This document shows positions 18,055-26,381 of a stretch of DNA of 64,000 nucleotides, one piece after another. The stretch spans positions 1,767,661-1,831,660 of the forward strand of contig NZ_DS544873.1 of assembly GCF_000154725.1 (NCBI RefSeq). Reading direction: 5' to 3'. Origin of the DNA: Kordia algicida OT-1. Lineage in GTDB: Bacteria; Bacteroidota; Bacteroidia; Flavobacteriales; Flavobacteriaceae. Positions within the stretch are counted from its first letter, which is position 1, and each line of letters begins with the position of its first letter. The translations under genes were made by a program, and so were the position numbers. A model generated the notes under the pieces. That model made no database searches. It was not told where the DNA came from and saw only the letters and a program-made list of their open reading frames with translations.

Positions 18055-18561
18055 GTGAACATTATTTTAGAAACCAAACGCACATATTTACGCGAACTTA
18101 CAGTCGCTGACGCGAAATCTTTTTATGATTTAAATTTAGACGAAGAAGTCATAAAATTCACAGGCGATGTTGCTTTTGCAAGCATCAATCACGCAAAAGA
18201 GTTTCTAGAAAATTACGATCATTACCAAAAATACGGAATTGGAAGATGGGCAGTTATTCATAAAGAATCACAGGAGTTTTTAGGCTGGTGCGGCATCAAA
18301 TTTACACCAAAAAATAACGAATATGATATTGGTTTCCGCTTCTTCAAAAAATATTGGAACAAAGGTTTTGCCACAGAAACAGCCAAAGCTTGTGTTGATT
18401 ATGGCTTAAAAACTTTAGAATTACCAAAAATCGTTGGCAGAGCAATGAAAGCAAATAAAGCTTCTATAAAAGTTCTTGAAAAAATCGGCTTGCAATATGA
18501 ACACGATTTTGATTTTGATGGAAATGTTGGTGTTATTTATTCCACAAAAAAAATCTGTTGA
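18055..18561 (+). CDS. GNAT family N-acetyltransferase
   Basis: A 168-aa RimJ/RimL-type acetyltransferase: ETKRTYLRELTVADAKSFYDLN at the start, GWCGIKF (beta 4), YWNKGFATETAKACVDYG (acetyl-CoA-binding loop region) and NKASIKVLEKIGLQYE near the end. It starts at a GTG 11 nt after the amylase stop. The substrate is unknown. A related gene with the same N-terminal pattern lies at 36481-37008. Confidence 0.9.
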   Translation: MNIILETKRTYLRELTVADAKSFYDLNLDEEVIKFTGDVAFASINHAKEFLENYDHYQKYGIGRWAVIHKESQEFLGWCGIKFTPKNNEYDIGFRFFKKYWNKGFATETAKACVDYGLKTLELPKIVGRAMKANKASIKVLEKIGLQYEHDFDFDGNVGVIYSTKKIC

Positions 18562-18567
18562 GAAACT

Positions 18568-18933
18568 TTACGCTCTAGAAAATAAAGCAATCCTGTTTCC
18601 TTCCGTATCCACAAAAACTGCCATATAACCTGTTTCTGGAGAAATTTGAGTTTTTCCTTGTACAACAGTTCCGCCAGCTTTAAGAATAATAGCGAGTTCG
18701 TTAGCAACATCTTCGGAAGCAAAATACACCAAAACACCATCAGTTTTGCTCGGCACATACGATTCTTGCTTCACCAACGCGCCCGTACAACTTTCAGTAG
18801 CAGGTTTTGGTGGAAACCAACCGTACAACAAACCTCCAAAATCTTCCACCCTGATGGAGACTTTAAAAACTGTTTCGTAAAATTTTTGTGCACGATTCAT
18901 GTCTATCACAGGAATTTCAAACCAAGAAACCAT
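18568..18933 (-). CDS. VOC (glyoxalase-fold) family protein
   Basis: A 121-aa single-module VOC protein: MVSWFEIPVIDMNRAQKFYETVF (first beta-alpha unit) and GYMAVFVDTEGNRIALFSRA (last strands, with the usual D-x-EGN turn). The family covers metal-dependent isomerases, dioxygenases and binding proteins, so no reaction can be given. It is convergent with the acetyltransferase gene, with only 6 nt between the stops. Confidence 0.88.
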   Translation of the reverse strand: MVSWFEIPVIDMNRAQKFYETVFKVSIRVEDFGGLLYGWFPPKPATESCTGALVKQESYVPSKTDGVLVYFASEDVANELAIILKAGGTVVQGKTQISPETGYMAVFVDTEGNRIALFSRA

Positions 18934-19038
18934 AATGTATTATTTTATCGATTGGATTAAAGATACTTTTTATTTTGATTAAAAAATGATAATTATTTTA
19001 ATAATTTAGCACTTTAATTTCTCAAAAAGCCAAATATT

Positions 19039-19512
19039 ATGACATACGAAGCAAACTCTGTAGAAGGATATATTGACCAACTTCCCGAAGAACGCAAAGA
19101 AGTAATTGCCAACATACGAAAAATTCTTCAGGAAAATTTACCCGAAGGTTTCTCCGAACAGGTAAATTACAATATGCCTTCGTTTGTGGTTTCGCATTCT
19201 ATATATCCTGGCGGTTATCATTGTGATCCAAAACTTCCGTTGCCATTTATTAGTTATGCTTCACAGAAAAATTTTGTTGCATTATATCACATGGGAATTT
19301 ACGCAAATAAAGAATTAATGGAATGGTTTGTGGCTGAATATCCAAAGCATTGCAAACGTAAGCTCGACATGGGAAAAAGCTGTATTCGCTTTAAAAAAAT
19401 GGACGATATTCCGTATGATTTAATTGCAGAGTTGGCAACAAAAATGTCTCCAAATGATTGGATAAATTTGTATGAAGAAAATGTGATGAAACAAACAAAA
19501 AAGCCTAAATAG
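19039..19512 (+). CDS. DUF1801 (YdhG-like) protein
   Basis: A 157-aa protein with the DUF1801 pattern: VEGYIDQLPEERKEVIANIRKILQENLPEGFSEQVNYNMPSFVV at the N-terminus and MGKSCIRFKKMDDIPYDLIAELA near the C-terminus. The fold is small and alpha/beta, without known catalysis. Intracellular; monocistronic and convergent with the trmH gene (1 nt between stops). Confidence 0.88.
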   Translation: MTYEANSVEGYIDQLPEERKEVIANIRKILQENLPEGFSEQVNYNMPSFVVSHSIYPGGYHCDPKLPLPFISYASQKNFVALYHMGIYANKELMEWFVAEYPKHCKRKLDMGKSCIRFKKMDDIPYDLIAELATKMSPNDWINLYEENVMKQTKKPK

Positions 19513-19513
19513 A

Positions 19514-20173
19514 CTACGGATTCTGTTCGTGGTAACGTTTTAAAATATCTTCAATACTTTTGATCGATTTTTTACACCAATCAAATCGTTTTGCTAAGAC
19601 TTCTTCTTCGGTAAACTGCCAAGGAATATCTGAGTTTCGAAGTTTAGTTGTTACCTCTTGAATGGTAATTGCTGCAGAAACAGATATATTTAGACTTTCA
19701 GTAAAACCTACCATCGGAATTTTTAAAAATTCATCTGCTTGCGACAATACTTCTTCGCTCAAACCTTCTTTCTCCTTTCCAAAAAAGAAAGCTGCTTTTT
19801 GCGTAATGTCAAAATCGTGTAAATACTGAGAATCTTCATGTGGTGTGGTTGCTATAATTCGATAGCCTTGTTTTTTAAGCGTGTCTATGCATTGTTGCGT
19901 ATCATTATAGCGATGAATGTCTACCCATTTTTGTGCGCCCATGGCAATCTCTCTGTCCATCTTTTTGCCCAATCGCGCTTCAATTACGTGTACATCTTGT
20001 ATACCAAAAACGTCGCAACTGCGCAATACAGCACTCGTATTATGCATTTGATACACATCTTCTACAGCAACTGTAAAATGACGCGTTCGCTTCGATAACA
20101 CTTTGATAAACAGTTCTTTTCTGCGTTCGGTAAGATATCCTTCCAAATGTTCTAATAAATTGCGATCCATCAT
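19514..20173 (-). CDS. trmH: TrmH-type tRNA/rRNA 2'-O-methyltransferase
   Basis: A 219-aa SPOUT methyltransferase: RKELFIKVLSKRTRHFTVAVEDVYQMHNTSAVLRSCDVFGI (N-terminal RNA-binding and N-SAVLR motif), FFFGKEKEGLSEEV (motif 2) and MVGFTESLNISVSAAITIQE (knot, motif 3). The length and the short N-terminal extension suit TrmH (Gm18 of tRNA). The -7 box TAGCTTTG (20178-20185) ends 4 nt before the first of two tandem ATG codons, suggesting a leaderless transcript. Confidence 0.92.
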   Translation of the reverse strand: MMDRNLLEHLEGYLTERRKELFIKVLSKRTRHFTVAVEDVYQMHNTSAVLRSCDVFGIQDVHVIEARLGKKMDREIAMGAQKWVDIHRYNDTQQCIDTLKKQGYRIIATTPHEDSQYLHDFDITQKAAFFFGKEKEGLSEEVLSQADEFLKIPMVGFTESLNISVSAAITIQEVTTKLRNSDIPWQFTEEEVLAKRFDWCKKSIKSIEDILKRYHEQNP

Positions 20174-20262
20174 CTTGCAAAGCTATCATAAAAACAGCAA
20201 GCAACAAAATAGCATTATCACTGATAATTTGTCTATTTTAGTAATTCATTAAACAAATACCA

Positions 20263-21447
20263 ATGAAATATTTTTACTGTTTGTTACTAACTTTTTGCTT
20301 TGGTACCGTTACCGCGCAAGAAACTAAAGATACGTATGCAAAAAACAATGATACTAATGATGAAAAAGTCATTGAATTTGCAAAAAAACTCCTCAGTTCT
20401 TTCTATGAAAATGATGTAGATTTTTTTGTTGACCATTTTGATATTGATAGTTTTGCTTCCAAAGTGATTTCTGAAGTTAATGGCGAAAATCCAAGTAAAT
20501 CTATCAAAAACTTTAATAAAGGATTCATAAAAGGATTTAAAGATAAGTTTTCACAATTTCCACAAAAAATCATTGATGATATAGAAAAAGGTTCTTCGTA
20601 TGATATTGTGAATTTTTATTATCATTTAGACGAACAAAAATACCATATATTATTTCGCCTATATAATGATGAGGAAGGTTTAAATTATCACGATTACCAA
20701 TTGCAATATGTAGATGGCGATTTTAAATTGCAAGATATGTATGTGTATACAACAGGTGAATATTTTAGTGAAACTTTACGTAATCTGTACGAATTGAGTG
20801 TTCCGACTGAATCTACCGATACCGAATACAATAGAGAACGTCTTAAAACCATGTTGTTTATGACGCGTTTTCAAACTTTAATTGGCAACGAAAAATACAA
20901 ACAAGCATTCAATCTTATCAATAATATTAAAGGAGAATTTAGAGAGAAGAAGATTTATTATATCATGAAAATTCAGATTGCTTCCCAGATCAACGAAGTA
21001 TATCATATGGAAGCGATTGACGAATTGTTAAAGAAGTTTCCAGACGATCCAACTACCAAACTCATGGCTGTTGATTATTTTATCATGCTGAAAGATTACA
21101 ATGCCACGATGCGAATTATTGATGATTTAGAAGAAGTTACCGAAGATGATTTTGTGGAATATATTCGTGGAAATGCCGCTTGGGAATTTGAAGATTATGA
21201 AGCCGCTGAAAAAGCGTACACATATATTATAAAAGAATATCCCGATTTTGAAAATGCCAAGCTGAGCTTATTATACATGTACGATTCTTTAAATAAACAT
21301 GAAGATAGTATTGTGTTGCTCGACAGAATGATTGCCAGTAAAGTATATACAAAAAAGGATTTGGTAGATTTTATTGACGATAAAGAAAATGAATTCGAAA
21401 ATTTACCAACTGCTACAATTTACAAAAGATGGAAAGAAAAAAAATAG
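20263..21447 (+). CDS. Exported hypothetical protein with TPR-like C-terminus
   Basis: A 394-aa protein with a signal peptide (MKYFYCLLLTFCFGTVTAQ). Residues about 30-175 are an unrecognised alpha/beta region; from about 190 the sequence becomes helical hairpins with TPR-like spacing (for example FVEYIRGNAAWEFEDYEAAEKAYTYIIKEYPDFENAKLSLLYMY). The 3' end overlaps the sirtuin gene by 19 nt, so the two are translationally linked. Its function is unknown. Confidence 0.75.
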   Translation: MKYFYCLLLTFCFGTVTAQETKDTYAKNNDTNDEKVIEFAKKLLSSFYENDVDFFVDHFDIDSFASKVISEVNGENPSKSIKNFNKGFIKGFKDKFSQFPQKIIDDIEKGSSYDIVNFYYHLDEQKYHILFRLYNDEEGLNYHDYQLQYVDGDFKLQDMYVYTTGEYFSETLRNLYELSVPTESTDTEYNRERLKTMLFMTRFQTLIGNEKYKQAFNLINNIKGEFREKKIYYIMKIQIASQINEVYHMEAIDELLKKFPDDPTTKLMAVDYFIMLKDYNATMRIIDDLEEVTEDDFVEYIRGNAAWEFEDYEAAEKAYTYIIKEYPDFENAKLSLLYMYDSLNKHEDSIVLLDRMIASKVYTKKDLVDFIDDKENEFENLPTATIYKRWKEKK

Positions 21448-22118
21448 TCGTACTCACAGGTGCAGGAATTAGCGCAGAAAGTGGCATTAAAACATTTCGT
21501 GATGCTGATGGTTTATGGGAAGGACACGATGTAATGGAAGTTGCTTCGCCAGATGGTTTTGAAAAAAATCCTGCGTTGGTGTTGGATTTTTACAATCAGC
21601 GAAGAAGACAATTAAAAGAAGTAGCTCCAAATAAAGGACATTTATCTTTAGTCGATTTGGAAAAACACTATAATGTCGTTATTATCACACAAAATGTAGA
21701 CAATTTGCACGAGCGTGCAGGAAGTTCTCATATCATTCACTTGCATGGCGAATTGTCAAAATCAAGAAGCACCAAAGCGCCATATAAAGTGTATGATTGT
21801 TCTGATGATATCGTATTGGGTAATTTATGTGAAAATGGTGCGCAATTACGTCCGCATATCGTGTGGTTTGGCGAAGCTGTTCCAATGATTGAAACGGCGG
21901 TTGCCGAATGTGTTCAGGCAGATATTTTACTAATTATTGGAACGTCTATGCAAGTATATCCAGCAGCTAGTTTGATTGATTTTGTACCAAAAAATACTAA
22001 AATCTATTTTATAGATCCAAATCCTGCGGTTCCACAAAAATCGTACGAAAACCTTACTGTTATTGCGGAAAATGCTTCTGTTGGTGTGCCAAAAGTAGTG
22101 AATGAACTTATTAAGTAG
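21429..22118 (+). CDS. Sir2-family NAD-dependent protein deacylase
   Basis: A 229-aa sirtuin: GAGISAESGIKTFRDADGLW (NAD-binding), TQNVDNLHERAG and the catalytic His in HLHGE. It removes acyl groups from lysines with NAD consumption. The zinc ribbon present in most sirtuins (two CxxC pairs) is absent: the region between HLHGE and WFGEAVP holds only two isolated Cys. The ATG lies inside the last codons of the preceding gene. Confidence 0.93.
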   Translation: MERKKIVVLTGAGISAESGIKTFRDADGLWEGHDVMEVASPDGFEKNPALVLDFYNQRRRQLKEVAPNKGHLSLVDLEKHYNVVIITQNVDNLHERAGSSHIIHLHGELSKSRSTKAPYKVYDCSDDIVLGNLCENGAQLRPHIVWFGEAVPMIETAVAECVQADILLIIGTSMQVYPAASLIDFVPKNTKIYFIDPNPAVPQKSYENLTVIAENASVGVPKVVNELIK

Positions 22119-22164
22119 GCTTGGCTCTTGGCTCTTGGCGCTTGGCTCTTGGCTCTTGGCTCTT
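22119..22164. repeat. Heptanucleotide repeat (CTTGGCT)n next to the sirtuin stop
   Basis: Six near-perfect 7-bp units (CTTGGCT, one with a G for T change) start one base after the sirtuin stop codon. It is non-coding and has the same 7-bp period as the repeats at 811, 39106, 40326 and 45959. Confidence 0.85.
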
Positions 22165-22239
22165 AAAAATATATTTTTACTTCAAAACCACAATTCCTAT
22201 TTGAAATCTAAATTCTAAATAACGTGAGTTCGACGTAAG

Positions 22240-22470
22240 AACTTTAGTTTGAAACTATTCTTTTCCGCAGTATAGCAGGAGTTTTTCGTTAAAAATTTTC
22301 GAAACCTTGGAGAAAATTTAGAAAAATTCATGCGGTTTTAGTTTTTCCATAAAAGAAAAACTAAAAATACCTCTGGAAAAGTTCCCTTTCTTTTGTTGAT
22401 GCCTGTGCTGAACTTGATTCAGTATTCTTTGGGTAAGCAAAGAAAAAGAAAGTAAAGCCTTAAAAATGAA
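22240..22470. repeat. Intergenic element with inverted repeats
   Basis: The 450-bp gap 22119-22568 has no credible gene. It contains a perfect hairpin TAGTTTTTC-N6-GAAAAACTA at about 22338-22361. A larger imperfect inverted repeat has CTTTCTTTTG near 22387 opposed by AGAAAAAGAAAG near 22439, flanking a Glu/Asp-free TTGATTCAG stretch. The shape resembles small REP-like or MITE-like elements common in flavobacterial genomes; this is inference. Confidence 0.4.
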
Positions 22471-22568
22471 TTACATAGCAGAATTATCTCTAAAATTACT
22501 ATACATATAAATTGAATGATTTATATCGAACTGACGTTAAATACTAAAACCTCTATACTTCAAAAAAA

Positions 22569-23045
22569 CTACTGTGGCTTTTCCTGACCAATTGCCATCA
22601 TCGCTCTTGCATTTGTTACCCAATCTGCTACTTCTTTGATTTGGGCTTCTGTTAATTTTGCGTCGCCATGTGTCCATAAATAAGAAGAAATTGGCATGTG
22701 ACCTTCTTCTATTTCTTCAATTACTTCTTCTAGTTTATGATCTTTTCGTTTGTATGAGTACGAACTCCATTCAGAAAAATTTAATTCTTCTTTTCCATGC
22801 TCCACATGCTCTGCCATCCAATAAGAAATTGGCTCTATATTTCCATACCAAGGATAGCGCGTATTGCTAGAATGACAGTCGTAACAAGCCGTTTTTAATG
22901 TAGCTTGTACAGATGCTGGTGGATTGGTTTCTGTTAGAAAAGCTTGTAAATCAGTTACATCCCCTTCATTCTTTTCTGGTCCGAAAAACTGTAAAACTAT
23001 CAGTACAATTAATGCTAAAACCGCTATTTTTTTAAGTATCTTCAT
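22569..23045 (-). CDS. Haem-binding domain protein, membrane-anchored
   Basis: A 158-aa protein with an N-terminal hydrophobic anchor (IAVLALIVLIVLQFFG) and a CYDCHSS motif (CxxCH, covalent haem attachment) followed by NTRYPWYGNIEPISYWMAEHVEHGKEELNFSEWSSY, the pattern of the Bacteroidota haem-binding domain (Haem_bd). It lies in the periplasm. Its redox partner is unknown and no cytochrome genes are adjacent. Confidence 0.9.
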   Translation of the reverse strand: MKILKKIAVLALIVLIVLQFFGPEKNEGDVTDLQAFLTETNPPASVQATLKTACYDCHSSNTRYPWYGNIEPISYWMAEHVEHGKEELNFSEWSSYSYKRKDHKLEEVIEEIEEGHMPISSYLWTHGDAKLTEAQIKEVADWVTNARAMMAIGQEKPQ

Positions 23046-23080
23046 TTTATTATTTTTAAGCAGTCCAAATTATAAAAACA

Positions 23081-23653
23081 ATGACATTTGAACAACTTTA
23101 TTCAGAATTAAATTATGTAAATCATTCTCGCGAGAAGCGAAATTATTATGCAAAAATTGTTTTAAATAATCCTGCGTTGCTTCCCACATTATTAAAGGTT
23201 GTTTTTACAGTTGATGATAAAATTTCTGCTAGAGCCGCTTGGTTGTTTGAGTTTGTTGCTAGAGAACGTTTAGACGCCATTCTTCCACATTTAGATGTGT
23301 ATACAGAACACATGCAAACCGTACATTTAGATCCTGCTGTACGTCCTATAGCAAAAGTTGCTGAATATTTGATTGAAGCATATTATCATAAAAATCCCAA
23401 TCAGACAAAAGAAAAATTAACCAAAAAACATCGTGAAAAAATTACAGAAACTTGTTTTGATTGGATGATTACCGATCAAAAAGTAGCTGTAAAAGCGTAT
23501 TCCATGCGTTCATTGTTTTTACTAGGAAAGGAGTTTGATTGGATTCATGAAGAATTAGTTCTTATCTTGGAGCGTGATTATCATTCGCAAAGTGCCGCAT
23601 TTAAAGCAAGAGCTAGAGACCTTATAAAACGAATTAAAAAAGCTAGAAAATGA
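23081..23653 (+). CDS. Hypothetical helical-repeat protein upstream of purB
   Basis: A 190-aa intracellular, all-helical, Lys/Arg-rich protein (for example ARAAWLFEFVARERLDAILPHLD and KVAVKAYSMRSLFLLGKEFDWIHEEL), compatible with HEAT-like repeats. I recognise no named family. It is found next to purB here with 69 nt between; purB has its own -7 box in that gap (TATATTTG, 23688-23695), so it is not strictly in the same operon. Confidence 0.7.
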   Translation: MTFEQLYSELNYVNHSREKRNYYAKIVLNNPALLPTLLKVVFTVDDKISARAAWLFEFVARERLDAILPHLDVYTEHMQTVHLDPAVRPIAKVAEYLIEAYYHKNPNQTKEKLTKKHREKITETCFDWMITDQKVAVKAYSMRSLFLLGKEFDWIHEELVLILERDYHSQSAAFKARARDLIKRIKKARK

Positions 23654-23722
23654 AGTCTTAAAATTTTATTTCAAGCAATCTAAAAAGTATATTTGTGAGC
23701 TTAAAACAACAACACAACTACA

Positions 23723-25066
23723 ATGACACTTACTACGCTTAATGCAATTTCTCCTATTGACGGAAGATATCGTAACAAAACCATCGCTTTAGCCAATTAT
23801 TTTAGTGAAGAATCACTAATAAAATACCGCGTTTTGGTTGAAATTGAATATTTTATCGCTTTGTGTAATGTGCCATTACCACAACTTGAAGATTTTGATG
23901 CGTCTTTGTATGACGATTTGCGCAGTATTTATGAAAATTTTACCGCAGCCGACGCACAAGCGATTAAAGATATTGAAAAGGTAACCAATCATGATGTGAA
24001 AGCTGTTGAATATTTCATCAAAGAGAAATTTGACCAATTGGCAATTTCACAATATAAAGAGTTTATCCATTTCGGATTGACTTCTCAAGATATTAATAAT
24101 ACGGCGATTCCGCTTTCTATCAAAGAAGCAATTCAAAACGTATATCTTCCTGAATTGGTACGTGTTTTAGAAAAATTAAAAGAGTTAGCCATTGAATGGA
24201 CAGATGTTTCTATGCTGGCAAGAACGCACGGACAACCTGCTTCTCCAACGCGTTTGGGAAAAGAAATTGAAGTATTTATTACGCGTATTGAAGCGCAAGT
24301 GGAATCTATTTCAGGAATTCCGCATGCCGCAAAATTTGGTGGTGCTACAGGAAATTTTAATGCACATAAGGTTGCGTATCCAACAATTGACTGGAAAGCA
24401 TTTGGAAATGATTTTGTTGAACGAATTTTAGGATTACATCACTCGTTTCCTACGACTCAGATAGAACATTACGATCATGTAGCAGGAATTTTTGATGGAT
24501 TGAAACGTATCAACACCATTTTAATTGATTTGGATAGAGATTTTTGGACGTACATTTCCATGGATTATTTCAAACAAAAAATTAAAGCAGGTGAAGTTGG
24601 TTCGTCAGCAATGCCACATAAGGTAAATCCGATTGATTTTGAAAACAGTGAAGGTAACTTAGGAATTGCCAATGCCGTTTTTTCACATTTATCAGCCAAA
24701 CTTCCTATTTCTCGTTTACAGCGCGATTTAACAGATTCTACTGTGCTGAGAAATGTTGGTGTTCCTTTTGGGCATACCGTTATTGGATTTCAATCGACAC
24801 TAAAAGGATTGAATAAATTATTATTGAACAAAGTAAAATTTGACCAAGACCTAGAAAATAATTGGGCGGTTGTTGCAGAAGCGATTCAGACAATTTTAAG
24901 AAGGGAAAGTTATCCAAATCCGTATGAAGCACTTAAAGGTCTTACGAGAACTAACGAAAAAATAACGCAAAAATCAATTGCTAGTTTTATTGATACTTTA
25001 GACGTTTCGGACTATATAAAATCTGAATTAAAAAGCATAAATCCAAATAATTATACAGGAATATAG
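23723..25066 (+). CDS. purB: Adenylosuccinate lyase
   Basis: A 447-aa member of the fumarase/aspartase superfamily with LNAISPIDGRYRNKT at the start, FGLTSQDINNTA, the ARTHGQPASPTRLGKE catalytic-His segment and the signature SSAMPHKVNPIDFENSEGN (mobile loop with the catalytic Ser). It acts at two steps of purine synthesis (SAICAR to AICAR, adenylosuccinate to AMP). The size is as expected for the short PurB type. Confidence 0.97.
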   Translation: MTLTTLNAISPIDGRYRNKTIALANYFSEESLIKYRVLVEIEYFIALCNVPLPQLEDFDASLYDDLRSIYENFTAADAQAIKDIEKVTNHDVKAVEYFIKEKFDQLAISQYKEFIHFGLTSQDINNTAIPLSIKEAIQNVYLPELVRVLEKLKELAIEWTDVSMLARTHGQPASPTRLGKEIEVFITRIEAQVESISGIPHAAKFGGATGNFNAHKVAYPTIDWKAFGNDFVERILGLHHSFPTTQIEHYDHVAGIFDGLKRINTILIDLDRDFWTYISMDYFKQKIKAGEVGSSAMPHKVNPIDFENSEGNLGIANAVFSHLSAKLPISRLQRDLTDSTVLRNVGVPFGHTVIGFQSTLKGLNKLLLNKVKFDQDLENNWAVVAEAIQTILRRESYPNPYEALKGLTRTNEKITQKSIASFIDTLDVSDYIKSELKSINPNNYTGI

Positions 25067-25097
25067 CTTTTCATAGTTGTCGGCATTGTTTTTTTTT

Positions 25098-25105
25098 TAA
25101 TTTTG
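25098..25105 (+). promoter_or_regulatory. -7 box upstream of the 25136 gene
   Basis: TAATTTTG matches TAnnTTTG. Its last three bases are the TTG at 25103, which could otherwise be read as the start of the next frame. The promoter match argues that translation starts downstream, at the GTG at 25136. Confidence 0.5.
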
Positions 25106-25135
25106 CAATGCCAAGAACTAACAAAATTTAATCCT

Positions 25136-25690
25136 GTGAATATCAAACTCACACACTCGAAAGATGATAAAGGTTTGGATACAGCGCAGCATCACGGAAG
25201 ATTACAAATTAAAAAAGTAGTCTATAACAAAGCGCTCAAATCCTTTATTAAAGAAAATTATGGCTCTGGAATTCACTTTGGAAGTATGAATAACAATCTA
25301 GAGGAAATTCTTAAGAAGCTATCATTAAATGACATCATGGAAGGTTCTGTGAAACTTCCAATGATCGATGTGAATACACTATCTGTTGTAAACGATCAGG
25401 TTAACGAATTTTCTGATTTTGACTTATACGATAGTTTTACTTGTACTTTTTTAGCAAAAGAAGGCGTAAGTTCTGAAGAATTTATGAAAGGTATCGGGAA
25501 GTTTAAGACTGATTTTTTAGATACATATAATAAAGAAGTTCATGCAGAGATTACTGAGAAAGAGTATCAAAATCGTCTGCAAACCAAGAAAAGAGAAATT
25601 AAGGAAATTACCTTTTTTATCATTTTAGCGATTATTGCGTTGGTAATAATTTACTTTTTCTCAAGCAGCATTTTCGATAAAAAATTATAG
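25136..25690 (+). CDS. Hypothetical protein with C-terminal membrane anchor
   Basis: The open frame extends to a TTG at 25103, but that codon lies within a -7 box, so the GTG at 25136 (MNIKLTHSKDDKGLDTAQHH) is preferred; this gives about 184 aa. The protein is soluble up to residue 155 and then has a Lys-rich stretch and one hydrophobic helix (TFFIILAIIALVIIYFF), suggesting a tail-anchored inner-membrane protein. No family is recognised. Confidence 0.65.
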   Translation: MNIKLTHSKDDKGLDTAQHHGRLQIKKVVYNKALKSFIKENYGSGIHFGSMNNNLEEILKKLSLNDIMEGSVKLPMIDVNTLSVVNDQVNEFSDFDLYDSFTCTFLAKEGVSSEEFMKGIGKFKTDFLDTYNKEVHAEITEKEYQNRLQTKKREIKEITFFIILAIIALVIIYFFSSSIFDKKL

Positions 25691-25707
25691 TATATAACTG
25701 ACTTTAA

Positions 25708-25755
25708 AAAAAGAAAAGGGTAAATGTATTTTAACATACATTCATCCTTTTTTTA
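25708..25755. terminator. Bidirectional terminator
   Basis: AAAAGGGT-N2-ATGTAT, the loop TTTAAC, then ATACAT-N2-ATCCTTTT, with A-runs before and T-runs after, between convergent genes ending at 25690 (plus) and 25753 (minus). Confidence 0.75.
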
Positions 25756-26295
25756 GTTTATTGGAATAAATTTAGTCAATTCTCCAAAGTTGAAGTTGTT
25801 TTTAGAAGCATCACGCTGACTTACCATTTGATAGAGTTCCATGAATTTTTTCATGTTCATATCATCCCCGACAATTCTGGTAACGGCAAATCCCATTTCT
25901 TTATTTGATAATAAAATAACTATTTCATCAATAGCTTCTTCTTCTCCTGAAAATTTGATAACTCCGTTTCTCCCTAAATCTATCAGTTCTTCGTACTTCT
26001 TTTGTTTTAAGATTGTTTTTACTTTGTCTCTTTCTGCAATAAATTCCTCTTGATTTTCAGGACTCGCTTTAAACATTAAAATATTTACACGATCAATGGC
26101 ATTAAAAGCTTCTTCTTGCTTTTCTGTCATTTCCATTCCTTGTTCTTTGATAGAACTGATTGGAACTGTACTTGAAGAAAAACCGACTCTTTCGGCATTG
26201 TCTAAAATATAATTTTGCAAGCTATTTTTATCAGAACAACTACTCATGCCAACAGCAACAAGTAATAATATTAAGATTGATGGTATCGTTTTCAT
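25753..26295 (-). CDS. DUF4252 lipoprotein
   Basis: A 180-aa lipoprotein (LLLVAVGMSSC lipobox) with the DUF4252 layout: a helical middle around EEFIAERDKVKTILKQKKYEELIDL, then a beta segment IDEIVILLSNKEMGFAVTRIVGDDMNMKKFMELY. DUF4252 proteins are periplasmic proteins of unknown function that occur in Bacteroidota next to ECF sigma factors, as here. A second DUF4252 gene lies directly upstream, so the pair arose by duplication. Confidence 0.85.
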   Translation of the reverse strand: MKTIPSILILLLVAVGMSSCSDKNSLQNYILDNAERVGFSSSTVPISSIKEQGMEMTEKQEEAFNAIDRVNILMFKASPENQEEFIAERDKVKTILKQKKYEELIDLGRNGVIKFSGEEEAIDEIVILLSNKEMGFAVTRIVGDDMNMKKFMELYQMVSQRDASKNNFNFGELTKFIPIN

Positions 26296-26331
26296 TTTTT
26301 GATTGTTTTTTGATGATGAATTTAAATACTA

Positions 26332-26363
26332 ACGCGCCAATAGATACGTATCCATTGACGCGT
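26332..26363 (-). repeat. Long inverted repeat between the two DUF4252 genes
   Basis: Two 16-bp arms (ACGCGCCAATAGATAC and GTATCCATTGACGCGT) meet without a spacer. In the minus-strand transcript the two non-identical positions become G-U pairs, so a fully paired 16-bp stem forms in mRNA but not on the opposite strand. No T-run follows, so it is more likely an RNA processing or stability element than a terminator. Confidence 0.6.
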
Positions 26364-26381
26364 GGTAAAAACTATGTGTTT

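Noticed and set aside
25103-25105. TTG as start of the 25136-25690 gene
   Set aside because: It is part of the -7 box TAATTTTG; the transcript would start after it, so the GTG at 25136 was chosen.
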